Assembly (NCBI RefSeq): GCF_004151105.1
Contig: NZ_PHRF01000027.1
Coordinates: 175,008-239,007 of the forward strand
DNA from: Streptomyces sp. L-9-10
GTDB lineage: Bacteria; Actinomycetota; Actinomycetes; Streptomycetales; Streptomycetaceae
Length of the DNA: 64,000 nt
Direction of reading: 5' to 3'
Shown here: one piece after another, positions 17,677 through 26,675 of the stretch
How the letters are laid out: the number at the start of each line of letters is the position of its first letter
How positions within the stretch are numbered: the stretch's first letter is position 1
The notes under the pieces: generated by a model
The model's database searches: none
What the model was told of the DNA's origin: nothing
Seen by the model: the letters and a program-made list of their open reading frames with translations, nothing else
Made by a program: the position numbers and the translations under genes

Positions 17677-17931
17677 CCGACCTCCCCGAATCGCCCTGTG
17701 AACGTGCTGTGTTGCGTTGTCGCGTGGGGTTGAGGGCGCTTATCGAGCATGGCACGCGTCGATGGCCGACACGCCGTAATCCGAGAATGCTCCGCTGTCC
17801 GCCGTCGCGGTGTATTCCCGTATGAAAACCACCCGAATGGCCGTCACGCCGGGCTCCCCCGGCCCCGGAACGCGATGCTCGTGCTCACCGGCGATACGGC
17901 GTCACCGACCAGCGGAGGGAGCGGGGCCGTG

Positions 17932-19284
17932 ATGACCACTCCCGCGGACCGGGCGGAGCGCGGCCGGGCCGCACGCAAAGAGGCGTCCCGCTCCTCGCAC
18001 GGTCTGTGGATACCCGCCGCCGACCGGCTCGATCCGCTCACCGTGCTGGCGCGCCAGACCGCCAACCGCGTCCCCGAACTGCTGCCGCTGCGCTACGAGC
18101 GCATGGCCGCCTCCCCGTTCGCCTTTCTGCGCGGCGCCGCCGCCGTGATGGCCGCGGATCTGGCCACCCAGCCCCGCACGGGACTCACCGTCCAGCTCTG
18201 CGGGGACGCCCATCTGCTGAACTTCGGTGTGTTCGCCTCGCCCGAGCGCGCGCTGCTCTTCGACCTCAACGACTTCGACGAGACGCTTCCCGGCCCCTTC
18301 GAGTGGGATGTGAAGCGGCTCGCCGCGAGCATCGCGGTCGCCGCCGGCGAGAACGGCCACTCCGAGGCCCACACCCGGCAGGCCGTACACACCGCGTCCG
18401 CCGCCTACCGGACGTCGATGCGGCGGCTGTCCGCCCGCGGTGAACTCGATGTCTGGTACGAGCGTCTCGACGCCGAGGACATCCTTCCGCTCATGCGTGC
18501 GGAACACCGCAAGCGGGTCGAGTCGCAGCTGGCGCGCGCCGGGGAGCGCATCGGGCTGCGGACGCTGGACATGCTCACCGACGCGCCGGACGGGCAGCGC
18601 AGGATCACCCCCGACCCGCCCCTGCTCGAACCGGTGAGCCGGCTCGACATGGCCGTGCTCCGCCGGATCTTCATCGGCTACCGGAGCACACTCCCGGAGG
18701 AGCGGCGCACACTCCTCGACCGGTTCCGCTTCATCGACGCGGCCCGCAAGGTCGTGGGCGTCAGCAGCGTCGGGACCCGCTGCTACATCGTGCTGCTGGA
18801 GGGCCGGCACGCCGGGGATCCGCTGTTCCTCCAGATCAGGGAGGCGGAACGGTCCGTACTCGAACCCCATCTGCAGCAGAGCGTCTACCCGCACCAGGGC
18901 CACCGGGTGGTGGCGGGACAGCGGCTGCTCCAGGCGGCGAGCGACATCTTCCTCGGGTGGGTGACCGGGCCCGAGGGCCGGCACTTCTACTGGCGTCAGC
19001 TGCGTGACATGAAGGGCTCCCTCGTCGTCGAGGACATGTCGCCGCCCCTGCTGCACGACTACGCGCGGCTGTGCGGCGCGGCGCTGGCCCGCGCGCACGC
19101 CCGGTCCGGCGACCGGATCGCGATCGCGCACTACCTCGGTGGCTCCGACGCCTTCGACCGCGCCATGGCCGACTTCGCGCTGCGTTACGCCGACCGCAAC
19201 GCGGCCGACCACGCCACGCTCGCCGCGGCCCTCGCGGCGGGCCGGCTGCCGGAGGAGCGCCCCGGGCCGGTGGGGCGCCGCTGA
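17932..19284 (+). CDS. DUF2252 family protein
   Basis: 450 aa. GGAGG at 17914-17918 supports a start at ATG 17932 (or GTG 17929); earlier in-frame starts lack a site. The DUF2252 signature is complete: CGDAHLLNFGVF followed by LFDLNDFDE and WDVKRLAAS, an HxxN...DFD arrangement like that of aminoglycoside-phosphotransferase-type kinases. The C-terminal half includes VGVSSVGTRCYIVLLEG. It is a cytoplasmic protein of unknown substrate. A phosphotransferase activity is suggested by fold only. It is a single gene divergent from the TetR regulator. Confidence 0.92.
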   Translation: MTTPADRAERGRAARKEASRSSHGLWIPAADRLDPLTVLARQTANRVPELLPLRYERMAASPFAFLRGAAAVMAADLATQPRTGLTVQLCGDAHLLNFGVFASPERALLFDLNDFDETLPGPFEWDVKRLAASIAVAAGENGHSEAHTRQAVHTASAAYRTSMRRLSARGELDVWYERLDAEDILPLMRAEHRKRVESQLARAGERIGLRTLDMLTDAPDGQRRITPDPPLLEPVSRLDMAVLRRIFIGYRSTLPEERRTLLDRFRFIDAARKVVGVSSVGTRCYIVLLEGRHAGDPLFLQIREAERSVLEPHLQQSVYPHQGHRVVAGQRLLQAASDIFLGWVTGPEGRHFYWRQLRDMKGSLVVEDMSPPLLHDYARLCGAALARAHARSGDRIAIAHYLGGSDAFDRAMADFALRYADRNAADHATLAAALAAGRLPEERPGPVGRR

Positions 19285-19411
19285 CAGGTCATCCGCAGGG
19301 GCGGGTTTCGCGGTAGCGGATGAGGGTGCGGGCGCTGCCGGCGAAGGCCGTGGAGCGGCTCGGCCCACCCCGCCGCCGGGCAGCCGGCTGTCGTCTCCGG
19401 TCCCGTTCCCG

Positions 19412-20860
19412 TCATCCCTTCGGCCCGGCCGCGCAGGCGAGGTCCTGGGGCGGGCGCTGTCCGGTGGTCAGGAATGCCGTCACCGCGTCGTTCGCGCACA
19501 TGTTGCGGCCGAAGAGATAGACACCGTGCCCGCCCTGGTCGGCGGTCACCATCACGGCCCGTTCCCCGAGGGCCCGCCTCAGCTTCCGGGCGCCGGCCAG
19601 CGGCGTTCCCGGGTCACGCTCGTTCTGCACCATGAGGATGTTCGACGGTCCCCGGTCACCGATGCGCACCGGCTGCTCGACCCGCTCGTCCGGCCAGAAC
19701 GCGCACGGTCCGATATTGGCCGTGGACCCGCCCAGCATCGGGTAGTTCAGCCGGTCGACCGCGACGTCCTTCTGATACTTCCGGACCGTCTCCGGCCACT
19801 GCGAATCACCGCAGATGACGTGGTAACGGCTGGATGTGAGGCTGCCCGGCGGGGTCAGCGGCTGACCGGGCGGCAGCGGCCCGTCCGTGTCGAGCGCCTG
19901 CCAGATCTCAGCCAGCCGGCGCATGGTCACATCGCTGAAGAGGTGGTCGAGCGTGATCCCGCGGAACAGCGTCCCGTCGACGCCCTGGACCGGGTTCGCC
20001 TCCAACCGCTCCGCGAGATCGAAGAACTCCGCGGTGACCTGCTGCGGTGTGGTGCCCAGACCGTACTCGGGGTGCGCGACGGCGAACGCCGCGAAGTCCG
20101 GGAACCGGTCCTCCAGCCCACGGGCGAACATCCGCATGGCCGTGACGTCGTAACCGCCGGGGCCCAGGTTGCTGTCGAGCACGATCCGGTCGCCGCGCTC
20201 CGGGAACATCGCCGTGTACACCGCACCGAGGTAGGTGCCGTAGGAGGCACCGAGGTACGACAGCTTCGGCTCGCCCAGCGCCGCCCGGATCCGGTCCATG
20301 TCGCGCGCGGTGTTCGCGGTGGTGATGTGCGGCAGCGTCCCCGCCGTCCGTGAGGTGGCGCACTGCTCGGCGATGGTCCGCGCGTTCCCGGCCGACCGCG
20401 CGACATCGGCCGCGGTGTGCGCGTACGGCGGGAAGTTGCCGCGCGCCATCTGGTCCTCCGTCAGATCGCAGGTCACCGGCGCGCTGCGGCCGACGCCACG
20501 CGGGTCGAAGCCGATCACGTCGTAGGAGTCCCGCACCTCCTGTGGCAGCCCGGAGGCGGCGAGAACGGCCGGGTAGCCGAGTCCCGCGGCGCCGGGGCCG
20601 CCCGGATTCGTCAGCAGCACGCCGCGGCGCTGGGACGGTTTCGCGCTCGGCAGCCGGGAGATCGCGATCTCGATCTTCCTGCCGTCCGGATCCCGGTAGT
20701 CCAGGGGGACTTCGAGCGTCGAGCACTCGAGAGGGAGCGAGGCGGTCTCCTCCGGGCACGGGCCCCACCGCGGTGTGGACGGCGTCGCTGCCGCCGGTAC
20801 TCCCGTCATGGTCGCCGCCAGTGTGGTGGCGGCGAGAGCGAGGGACAGGGTCGGGTGCAT
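19412..20860 (-). CDS. Secreted alpha/beta hydrolase, tripeptidyl aminopeptidase-like
   Basis: 482 aa from ATG at 20860 (AGGAGG upstream). Signal peptide 1-25. Alpha/beta hydrolase with the oxyanion segment NPGGPGAAG, nucleophile in GASYGTYLGA, and the C-terminal TAP-like domain (LMVQNERDPGTPLAGA, then DQGGHGVYL with the catalytic His). This is the family of Streptomyces SlpD/SlpE and Tap, exported serine peptidases that release N-terminal tripeptides or peptides. The 266-bp gap separates it from a divergent two-component system that could regulate it. Confidence 0.92.
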   Translation of the reverse strand: MHPTLSLALAATTLAATMTGVPAAATPSTPRWGPCPEETASLPLECSTLEVPLDYRDPDGRKIEIAISRLPSAKPSQRRGVLLTNPGGPGAAGLGYPAVLAASGLPQEVRDSYDVIGFDPRGVGRSAPVTCDLTEDQMARGNFPPYAHTAADVARSAGNARTIAEQCATSRTAGTLPHITTANTARDMDRIRAALGEPKLSYLGASYGTYLGAVYTAMFPERGDRIVLDSNLGPGGYDVTAMRMFARGLEDRFPDFAAFAVAHPEYGLGTTPQQVTAEFFDLAERLEANPVQGVDGTLFRGITLDHLFSDVTMRRLAEIWQALDTDGPLPPGQPLTPPGSLTSSRYHVICGDSQWPETVRKYQKDVAVDRLNYPMLGGSTANIGPCAFWPDERVEQPVRIGDRGPSNILMVQNERDPGTPLAGARKLRRALGERAVMVTADQGGHGVYLFGRNMCANDAVTAFLTTGQRPPQDLACAAGPKG

Positions 20861-21127
20861 CTGGTGTCCTCCTGGAGGGCGCACGGGGCGCCGGATCGTG
20901 TCAGGCCGTTTCCCGGCCGCGGATTCCCCCGGAACGACCGGCCCGCTCGGCCTCATGTCCGGTTGTCCCGGCACGTGAAGGAGTCTGTTCGTGCGACGCG
21001 GCCGGCACATCGGCCCGGCGGCTCGTACCGTCTTCGACCCCGGGCCAAGCGGCGATTCGACTCCGGTCCAGGGCGAATTGGCCCGCGGTCCGATTCACCG
21101 GCCGCGTGGTTTCGCGATAATGACCGG

Positions 21128-22309
21128 GTGAACATCGACGTCGCGCCACGGCTCGGGTGGTGGCAGCAGACCTGGCGACTGGCGGCGGCCGTGGCCGTGG
21201 GCATACCGCTCTGGCTCTCCACCGGTGTGCTGCTGCGGTGGCAGGCGGCGGAAACGGGCTCCTGGTTCCTCATCGGTGATCCGCTGGTGGCTTTCGGCTG
21301 TCTGACGGCGCTTCTGTGGCGGCGGCGGTTCCCTCTCACCGTCGCCATGACGATCGCGATCGCCTCGACCGCGTCGGCACTCGCCACCGGCGCCGCGCTG
21401 GTGGCGCTGGGCTCGGTCTCCACGCGTCGTCGTCCGGTGGAGACCGGGGTCGTCGTGCTGGCCTACGTGACCGCGTCACAGTTGGCTGTCGGGTTCTACC
21501 CGGTCCAGAGCGCGCCCGGCACGTGGTGGTTCCAGCTGACGTTGCCGACGCTGACCGCGGGCATCGCGGTGGCCGTGGGCATGGCCGTCGGCGCGCGGCG
21601 TGTCGAAGTGCTGTCCTTGCGGGACCGGGCGGAGAGCGCGGAACGGGAACAGGCCGCACGAGCGGCGCAGGCACGGGCCCTGGAACGCAACCGGATCGCC
21701 CGCGAGATGCATGACGTGCTCGCGCACCGGATCTCCCTGGTCGCCCTGCAGGCCGGAGTGCTGGATCACCGCGGCGACCTCAGGGCCGAGGAGAGCCGCG
21801 TGCTGGTCCGCGGCATCGCCGAGGGCTCCCACCAAGCGCTGGAAGAACTACGGGATGTCCTCGGTGTGCTCCGGGCCGACCCGGGCTGCCCGGAACCACC
21901 GCAGCCCTCCCTCGATCGCATCCCCGGCCTGGTGTCCGACGCCCGCACGTCCGGACTGGACGTCGCGCTCACCACCACCGTGACGGGAACACCGTCCGAC
22001 ACCGTCGGACGGACCTGCTACCGGGTCGTCCAAGAAGGACTGACCAACGCCGCCAAACACGCTCCAGGCGCACGCATACACATCACCGTCGAAGGAACGG
22101 CCGGCGACACACTCCACGTCAGCGTCCGCAACTCCCCGGCCGCCACGCAAACCGCACGACCACCGGCGTCGGGATTCGGCCTGCTCGGGCTCACCGAACG
22201 AGTCGGCCTCGCCGGCGGCGAACTCAGCCATCACCCCACACCCGAGGACGGCTACGTCCTCACCGCGCGACTGCCCTGGCCGGACCCCACCCACGAAAAG
22301 AGAGCATGA
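21128..22309 (+). CDS. Two-component sensor histidine kinase (NarL/DesK class)
   Basis: 393 aa from GTG at 21128; the much longer open frame upstream is an overlap with the hydrolase promoter and reverse gene. Four to five membrane helices (about 18-160) precede a HisKA_3 dimerisation helix with MHDVLAHRISLV (phospho-His195) and a HATPase_c domain (EGLTNAAKHAPGA N-box, FGLLGLTERVGLAGG G-box). Short extracytoplasmic loops imply sensing within the membrane. It autophosphorylates and passes phosphate to the response regulator whose gene begins directly at its stop codon. Confidence 0.95.
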   Translation: MNIDVAPRLGWWQQTWRLAAAVAVGIPLWLSTGVLLRWQAAETGSWFLIGDPLVAFGCLTALLWRRRFPLTVAMTIAIASTASALATGAALVALGSVSTRRRPVETGVVVLAYVTASQLAVGFYPVQSAPGTWWFQLTLPTLTAGIAVAVGMAVGARRVEVLSLRDRAESAEREQAARAAQARALERNRIAREMHDVLAHRISLVALQAGVLDHRGDLRAEESRVLVRGIAEGSHQALEELRDVLGVLRADPGCPEPPQPSLDRIPGLVSDARTSGLDVALTTTVTGTPSDTVGRTCYRVVQEGLTNAAKHAPGARIHITVEGTAGDTLHVSVRNSPAATQTARPPASGFGLLGLTERVGLAGGELSHHPTPEDGYVLTARLPWPDPTHEKRA

Positions 22310-22987
22310 GTGGACAGCGAACAGGAGCCGGTGCGTGTCGTCATCGTCGACGACGACCAGTTGGTACGGATGGCGCTGCGGCTCGTCATCGGCGGCGAAC
22401 CGGACCTGACCGTCGTCGGGGAGGCGGCCGACGGGGACGCCGCTCTCACCGTGGTGGCCGAACAGCGGCCGGACGTCGTGCTGATGGACGTGCGGATGCC
22501 CGGCCGTGACGGTCTCAGCGCGACCCGGGAGCTTCTCACCCGGCCGACGCCGCCCCGGGTGCTCATGCTGACCACATTCGACTCCGACGATCTGGTGCTG
22601 GGCGCGCTGCGCGCCGGAGCACTCGGGTTCGTCCTCAAGGACACCCCACCGCAGCGGATTCTCGACGCGGTGCGGACCGTCGCGGTCGGCGACCCCGTGC
22701 TGTCTGCGGCGGCCGCGGCGCGGGTGATCGCCGCGGCCACCGGTCCGCGGTCCTCTCACGCTCGCGGCTCATCGCGCGAAGCCGCGCGGAAACAGCTGTC
22801 CACACTGACCGAACGGGAACTCGAAACCGCTCGGGCCATCGCGGACGGGCTGGGGAACCCGGAGATCGCCCGGAGGCTGCATATCAGCATCGCGACCGTC
22901 AAGGCACACACCGGCGGCCTGTTCGCCAAGCTGGCGGTCGAGAACCGGGTACAGATCGCGCTCCTGGTCCGCGACGCGGAGGAATGA
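22310..22987 (+). CDS. LuxR/NarL-type response regulator
   Basis: 225 aa from a GTG immediately after the kinase stop, so translation is coupled. The receiver domain (about 8-125) has the acidic pair in VIVDDDQ, phospho-acceptor Asp60 in LMDVRMPG and the conserved Lys in FVLKD. The C-terminal LuxR helix-turn-helix (about 162-220) reads LTERELETARAIADGLGNPEIARRL. It is the DNA-binding output partner of the preceding kinase. Confidence 0.96.
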   Translation: MDSEQEPVRVVIVDDDQLVRMALRLVIGGEPDLTVVGEAADGDAALTVVAEQRPDVVLMDVRMPGRDGLSATRELLTRPTPPRVLMLTTFDSDDLVLGALRAGALGFVLKDTPPQRILDAVRTVAVGDPVLSAAAAARVIAAATGPRSSHARGSSREAARKQLSTLTERELETARAIADGLGNPEIARRLHISIATVKAHTGGLFAKLAVENRVQIALLVRDAEE

Positions 22988-23031
22988 CCAGCCCGTCCGC
23001 GCCCCGGAGCGTCTCCTCGGCGGAGGGCTCG

Positions 23032-23586
23032 TCAGCGCGCGGTCCGCACCAGCAGGACGGCGGCCTCCCGCGCCCGCAGCGCCGGTTCCGCGGTGTCCTG
23101 TATCGCGGCGGTCACCATGGCGCCCTCGGCCAGGAGTTGGAGCTGATCGGCCGTGTCCGGGGGAAGTTCCGCGTCGGCCACCAGACCGGCCAGATACCGC
23201 TTGAAGGCCAGCTTGTGCGCCCGCGCCTGCGCCGCGACCCGGGGTGAGGTGGCGCCGAGTTCGCCGTACGCGTTGATCCAGGCGCAGCCGCGGAAGTCCG
23301 GCTCGCCGAACCACGCGTGCAGATGGTCGAAGACCGCCAGGATCCGTTCCTCGGGATCCCGGTGGCGCTCCACCCGGTCGGCCAGTCGGCGGCGCCACAC
23401 GAGGTCGCGCCGCGCGAGGTACGCCTCGACCAGCTGGTCCTTGGCGGGGAAGAGCTGGTAGAGCCGCTTGAGCGAGACCCCGGACGCGCCGCGGATGTCG
23501 TCCATGCCGACGCTCTGGACACCGCGGGCGTAGAACAGCCGCTCCGCCGCGTCCAGCGCCTGTTCCCTGGCGGCCGCACCGTCCAT
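23032..23586 (-). CDS. TetR family transcriptional regulator (autoregulated candidate)
   Basis: 184 aa from ATG at 23586 (GGGGAG 10 nt upstream). TetR helix-turn-helix at about 4-52 (REQALDAAERLFYARGVQ, then MDDIRGASGVSLKRLYQLFP), followed by a C-terminal ligand domain containing FRGCAWINAYGELG, a stretch shared with regulators of DUF1348/antibiotic-monooxygenase type targets. It is divergent from the DUF1348 gene across a 164-bp gap holding two identical palindromes. It is presumed to repress both. Confidence 0.92.
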   Translation of the reverse strand: MDGAAAREQALDAAERLFYARGVQSVGMDDIRGASGVSLKRLYQLFPAKDQLVEAYLARRDLVWRRRLADRVERHRDPEERILAVFDHLHAWFGEPDFRGCAWINAYGELGATSPRVAAQARAHKLAFKRYLAGLVADAELPPDTADQLQLLAEGAMVTAAIQDTAEPALRAREAAVLLVRTAR

Positions 23587-23633
23587 CCTCGCCACGCTCC
23601 CCACCCGTTCCTCGCCCCTTCGTTCCTTGACCG

Positions 23634-23649
23634 GAGAACCATCGTTCTC
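23634..23649. promoter_or_regulatory. TetR operator palindrome 1 (GAGAAC-N4-GTTCTC)
   Basis: Perfect 16-bp palindrome with 6-bp arms and spacer CATC. It lies 47 bp upstream of the tetR start. Confidence 0.8.
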
Positions 23650-23668
23650 TAGCGTAGCAACGAGAGCG

Positions 23669-23684
23669 GAGAACGCTGGTTCTC
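23669..23684. promoter_or_regulatory. TetR operator palindrome 2 (GAGAAC-N4-GTTCTC)
   Basis: Second perfect copy of the same 16-bp palindrome with spacer GCTG. It is 35 bp centre to centre from the first and 66 bp upstream of the DUF1348 start. Identical arms in two copies make a chance origin very unlikely. Confidence 0.8.
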
Positions 23685-23750
23685 CCTCGTGGTCCGCACC
23701 GATACCGGTCCGCACCCGTCCCCACCACTCCGCGCCAGAAGGAGCCCGTG

Positions 23751-24209
23751 ATGAGCACCCGTCCGCCCCTGCCGCCGTTCACCCTCGATACGGCGAAGCA
23801 GAAGGTCCAGGCCGCCGAGGACGCGTGGAACACCCGCGATCCGCACAAGGTCTCGCTCGCCTACACCGAGGACTCGCGGTGGCGTAACCGGGACACGTTC
23901 GTCACCGGCCGGGACGCCATCGTCGAACTGCTCACGCGGAAGTGGGAACGCGAGCTGGAGTACGCGCTGCGCAAGGACCTGTGGGCCTTCGAGGGCGATC
24001 GCATCGCGGTGCGCTTCCAGTACGAGAGCCATGACGCGGACGGCCGGTGGTGGCGTTCGTACGGCAACGAGCTGTGGGAGTTCGACGGGAACGGCCTGAT
24101 GTCGCGCCGGGAGGCCAGCATCAACGACGTACCGATCCAGGAGAGCGAGCGCCGGATCTTCGGCCCCCGGCCCGACGCGGAACGCGGCGCGTCCTTCCCC
24201 CTGCGCTGA
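23751..24209 (+). CDS. DUF1348 / SnoaL-like nuclear transport factor 2 family protein
   Basis: 152 aa, ATG at 23751 with AAGGAG 6 nt upstream. It is a single NTF2-like domain carrying the DUF1348 hallmarks ([30 protein letters not shown], here quoted in pieces [11 protein letters not shown] and [11 protein letters not shown]; then [17 protein letters not shown] and [10 protein letters not shown]). It is a small cytoplasmic cone-fold protein, probably binding or isomerising a small hydrophobic or quinone-like substrate. The exact reaction is unknown. Divergent control by the neighbouring TetR is strongly suggested by the two palindromes between them. Confidence 0.92.
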   Translation: MSTRPPLPPFTLDTAKQKVQAAEDAWNTRDPHKVSLAYTEDSRWRNRDTFVTGRDAIVELLTRKWERELEYALRKDLWAFEGDRIAVRFQYESHDADGRWWRSYGNELWEFDGNGLMSRREASINDVPIQESERRIFGPRPDAERGASFPLR

Positions 24210-24252
24210 GTCGTCGCCCAGCCTGGGCCACCGGCCGCCGGGCCGCCGGGCC

Positions 24253-25002
24253 TCAGCCGGCGTTCAGGGCCGGACCCACGGTGTCGAGAGCGGCCCCGGC
24301 GTCATCGGCGAGGGTCACCGCCACCAGCCGCACCTGCTTGGACGGTACGAGGCCGGGGTTGGGCCGGAGCATGAACCGCCCCACGTAGTGCCCGCCGCCC
24401 GAGGCCCGCAGCTCGATGTCGCCCTCCGGCCAGCCGAGGTGTTCGATGTCCCACGGCTTGCGGTCCACGGTCAGCGTGCCGTCCTGCTCCAGCCGCGCCG
24501 GATGGCCGAGGAGACTGCCGTACTCGAACCGGCAACCGCGCAGCCTCAGGATCTCCACGAGATGCCGGCTCACCTGGTCGACCACGGCGTCGGGCGAGCC
24601 GGTGGACTGCGCGAGCCGTGCGGTGTCATGGATCCGGCCGAGCAGCCCGGCGTCCACCACCGTCATGACATGCAGCCGTCTCGCGTGGGCGGCCAGTTGC
24701 GACACGGCGAGCCCCACCGCCAGCAGCAGCACCGCGGTCTCGATGTCGTTCGCGCCGGTGATGCTGAACCGTTCGAACGGCCGGGCCAGGAAGAAGTCGA
24801 ACCACAGGGCCGCCGACAGCGCGGCCACCGCGCCGGCGACGCGGTTGCCCATGGCGGCGACCGCCACGACGACCACGACGAGGATCAGCGCCAGATCGGC
24901 GCTCGCCATGCCCGAACGGAGCGGCAGCAGCAACAGGGCGACCGCGAGAGGGGCGATCAGCGCCGCGCCCAGTGCGATGCGGTCGCGAAGCGGGAATCTC
25001 AT
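24253..25002 (-). CDS. DUF4118 membrane protein (KdpD-like sensor module without kinase)
   Basis: 249 aa from ATG at 25002 (GAGGTGG upstream). Three to four membrane helices (about 8-105) form a DUF4118 unit as in KdpD (ALSAALWFDFFLARPFERFSI is the conserved stretch, 21 residues: here shortened to LWFDFFLARPFERF). A cytoplasmic GAF-like part (about 110-245) follows. There is no histidine kinase or ATPase domain. It therefore looks like a stand-alone sensory module, perhaps partnering a kinase or universal stress protein elsewhere. It is a single gene. Confidence 0.8.
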   Translation of the reverse strand: MRFPLRDRIALGAALIAPLAVALLLLPLRSGMASADLALILVVVVVAVAAMGNRVAGAVAALSAALWFDFFLARPFERFSITGANDIETAVLLLAVGLAVSQLAAHARRLHVMTVVDAGLLGRIHDTARLAQSTGSPDAVVDQVSRHLVEILRLRGCRFEYGSLLGHPARLEQDGTLTVDRKPWDIEHLGWPEGDIELRASGGGHYVGRFMLRPNPGLVPSKQVRLVAVTLADDAGAALDTVGPALNAG

Positions 25003-25301
25003 GGTCCACCTCGCCGTCATGCCTCGGACGCCGGACCCCACCGGTCCGGCCGCCGGATTCAGGACCGCAGCAACGGCCCTCGACTTGGATCTTCCCTCGG
25101 CGGCCTCCGGGAACCCGGGCCGCCGGGGGTCTTGACGCGGCCCTGCCGCCGGCCGCGCGGACCTTGACGCGATCTTGACGCCCTGGGACCGGCCGTCAGG
25201 GTCATACGGAGGGGCGGACGCCCTACGTGGCGGCGCACGGGGCATGCACATCGGATGAAACACGTGTGGTGCCACCGCGGCGCGTGATACGTCTCCGTGT
25301 C

Positions 25302-25811
25302 ATGGACGATCTTGTGACTGAGCGGCTCGTGCTTCATCCGTTGAATGTTCTGGAGGCCGAGCGGGTGGCCGCGGCCGAACCGGCGGACGGGGACCGCTGG
25401 GCGCCCGGGTATCCCGCCGACGGCGACATGGTGGGGGCCAGACGCTATCTGACGACCTGTGCGATCACCGGTGATCCCCAGCCCTTCGGCCCGTACGAGA
25501 TCCGCCGTCGCGAGGACGGATACGCCATAGGCGGGCTCGGTTTCCACGGCGCCCCGGACGAGAACCTCACCGTCACGATCGGCTACGGCCTGATCCCGTC
25601 GGAGCACGGCAGGGGATACGCCTCCGAGGCCCTGCGCGAACTGCTGCGATTCGCGCGGACCAGCGGTATCACCCGTGTCCAGGGCGACACCGACCACGAG
25701 AACACCGCGTCCCAGCGCGTCATGACAGCGGTCGGGATGCGGCTCGTCTCGGAGGACGAGCAGTTGAAGTACTACGGGATCGTCTGGGCGGACGGCCGGC
25801 AGGCCGGGTGA
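25302..25811 (+). CDS. GNAT family N-acetyltransferase (RimJ/RimL type)
   Basis: 169 aa from ATG at 25302. Acetyltransf_3 fold: LVTERLVLHPLNVLEAERV at the N-terminus, GGLGFHGAPDE, acetyl-CoA loop IPSEHGRGYASEAL and the terminal TDHENTASQRVMTAVGM. It transfers acetyl from acetyl-CoA to an amine on a protein N-terminus or small molecule; the substrate cannot be told. No Shine-Dalgarno precedes the start. The 299-bp gap upstream (25003-25301) shows nothing else recognisable. Confidence 0.9.
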   Translation: MDDLVTERLVLHPLNVLEAERVAAAEPADGDRWAPGYPADGDMVGARRYLTTCAITGDPQPFGPYEIRRREDGYAIGGLGFHGAPDENLTVTIGYGLIPSEHGRGYASEALRELLRFARTSGITRVQGDTDHENTASQRVMTAVGMRLVSEDEQLKYYGIVWADGRQAG

Positions 25812-25863
25812 TGATCCGGTGTCACCCGGCCCGTCGGGGCGGTCCGCCGCGCCTCGTCCCCGG

Positions 25864-26082
25864 CTATCCGCGGCGCGGGGTGGGCGTGCGGCGGCGGGCC
25901 GCCGGACGGTCGAACACGCTGTCCATGGAAGGCTCGTCCTCCCCCTCGCCGTCGGGCAGCGGTGGCAGTTCCACGGTGTAGCGCGGTTCGAGGAAGATGT
26001 CGTGATGCTGCGGACGCGCGTTCGGCGCGGCCCCCGTGCTCGGTTCCTGCGACGGATCCTGACGGGACGGTGAAGAAGGCAT
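25864..26082 (-). CDS. Small Pro/Arg-rich protein of unknown function (72 aa)
   Basis: 72 aa from ATG at 26082. Codon third positions are strongly GC-rich through the second half, supporting coding on this strand. The composition is polar and disordered: an N-terminal Ser/Pro/Gln stretch, a central hydrophobic patch (HHDIFLEPRYTVELPPLP), an acidic run (GEGEDEP) and a basic Arg/Pro tail. No Shine-Dalgarno is clear. I do not recognise a family. The conserved-looking FLEPRYTVELPP patch might be an interaction peptide. Confidence 0.5.
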   Translation of the reverse strand: MPSSPSRQDPSQEPSTGAAPNARPQHHDIFLEPRYTVELPPLPDGEGEDEPSMDSVFDRPAARRRTPTPRRG

Positions 26083-26675
26083 GCACAACCGTTCGGAGAG
26101 TCGAGCGGCCGCGCGGCCCGAATGCCGATCGACCCGCTGGGAAGGTGTCTACCTCATCATTCCCCGTCCCGCATCACCGCAGGTGGCCGGAGCGTGGCGC
26201 CGCCGGTCCCGGCTGCTCCTCCGGCGTACCGCGTCGGCCGGTTCCACCGGGTGCGGGCCGGGGTGGTGAGAGTGCCCGTCCGCGCACCGCCCACCGGTCG
26301 GTGAGCATGTTCGTACGGAGCTGATTCAGGGTACGCGAGAGCGGCCGCGGGGTCTGCACCAGGAAGGCCCCGAACCGCTCGGCCGGCCGCGCACCGAGCC
26401 GCTCGCGCGCCACCGTTCCGGCTTGCCGCTCCTCCGCGGAGCCTCCGTGGTGTCGGGAAGGACCTGATCAACCCTCGGGCCGTAGCCGGGTAACGCGTGC
26501 GGGGGCACTCGGACGGATGAATGAATCGCGGGCTGCCGTGGGCACCGCTGTGCGCGAGCGGGGCGGTCCCGGCGTCGGCCCCTTGGCCCTGCCCGGGGCG
26601 TCGGCGGGTTTCCCTCCCGGGCGGTCCGGACGAGTTGGGCGAGCCGAGCGGGCCCGGCGGGGGAAGGGTGAGGTC
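26083..26675. other. 593-bp gap before the FUSC gene
   Basis: No confident gene. A minus-strand open frame at 26174-26413 shows coding-like codons (listed separately). The plus strand in front of 26676 is open from 26517, but I judge that part to be leader. A CTCCGCGGAG palindrome lies near 26430. No tRNA or terminator is clear. Confidence 0.5.
26174..26413 (-). pseudogene. Possible small gene or gene remnant
   Basis: Open frame of 79 codons starting at a GTG or nearby codon. The first 45 codons have Streptomyces-like third-position GC bias and a plausible protein (RLGARPAERFGAFLVQTPRP, then LNQLRTNMLTDRWA). After the tryptophan near codon 45 the bias collapses. This would fit the 3' truncated piece of a former gene or a short real protein with a random tail. 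No family recognised. Confidence 0.25.

Noticed and set aside
22306..22509. ATG at 22306 overlapping the kinase stop as response regulator start
   Set aside because: That frame lacks receiver-domain sequence; the GTG at 22310 gives the full conserved response regulator.
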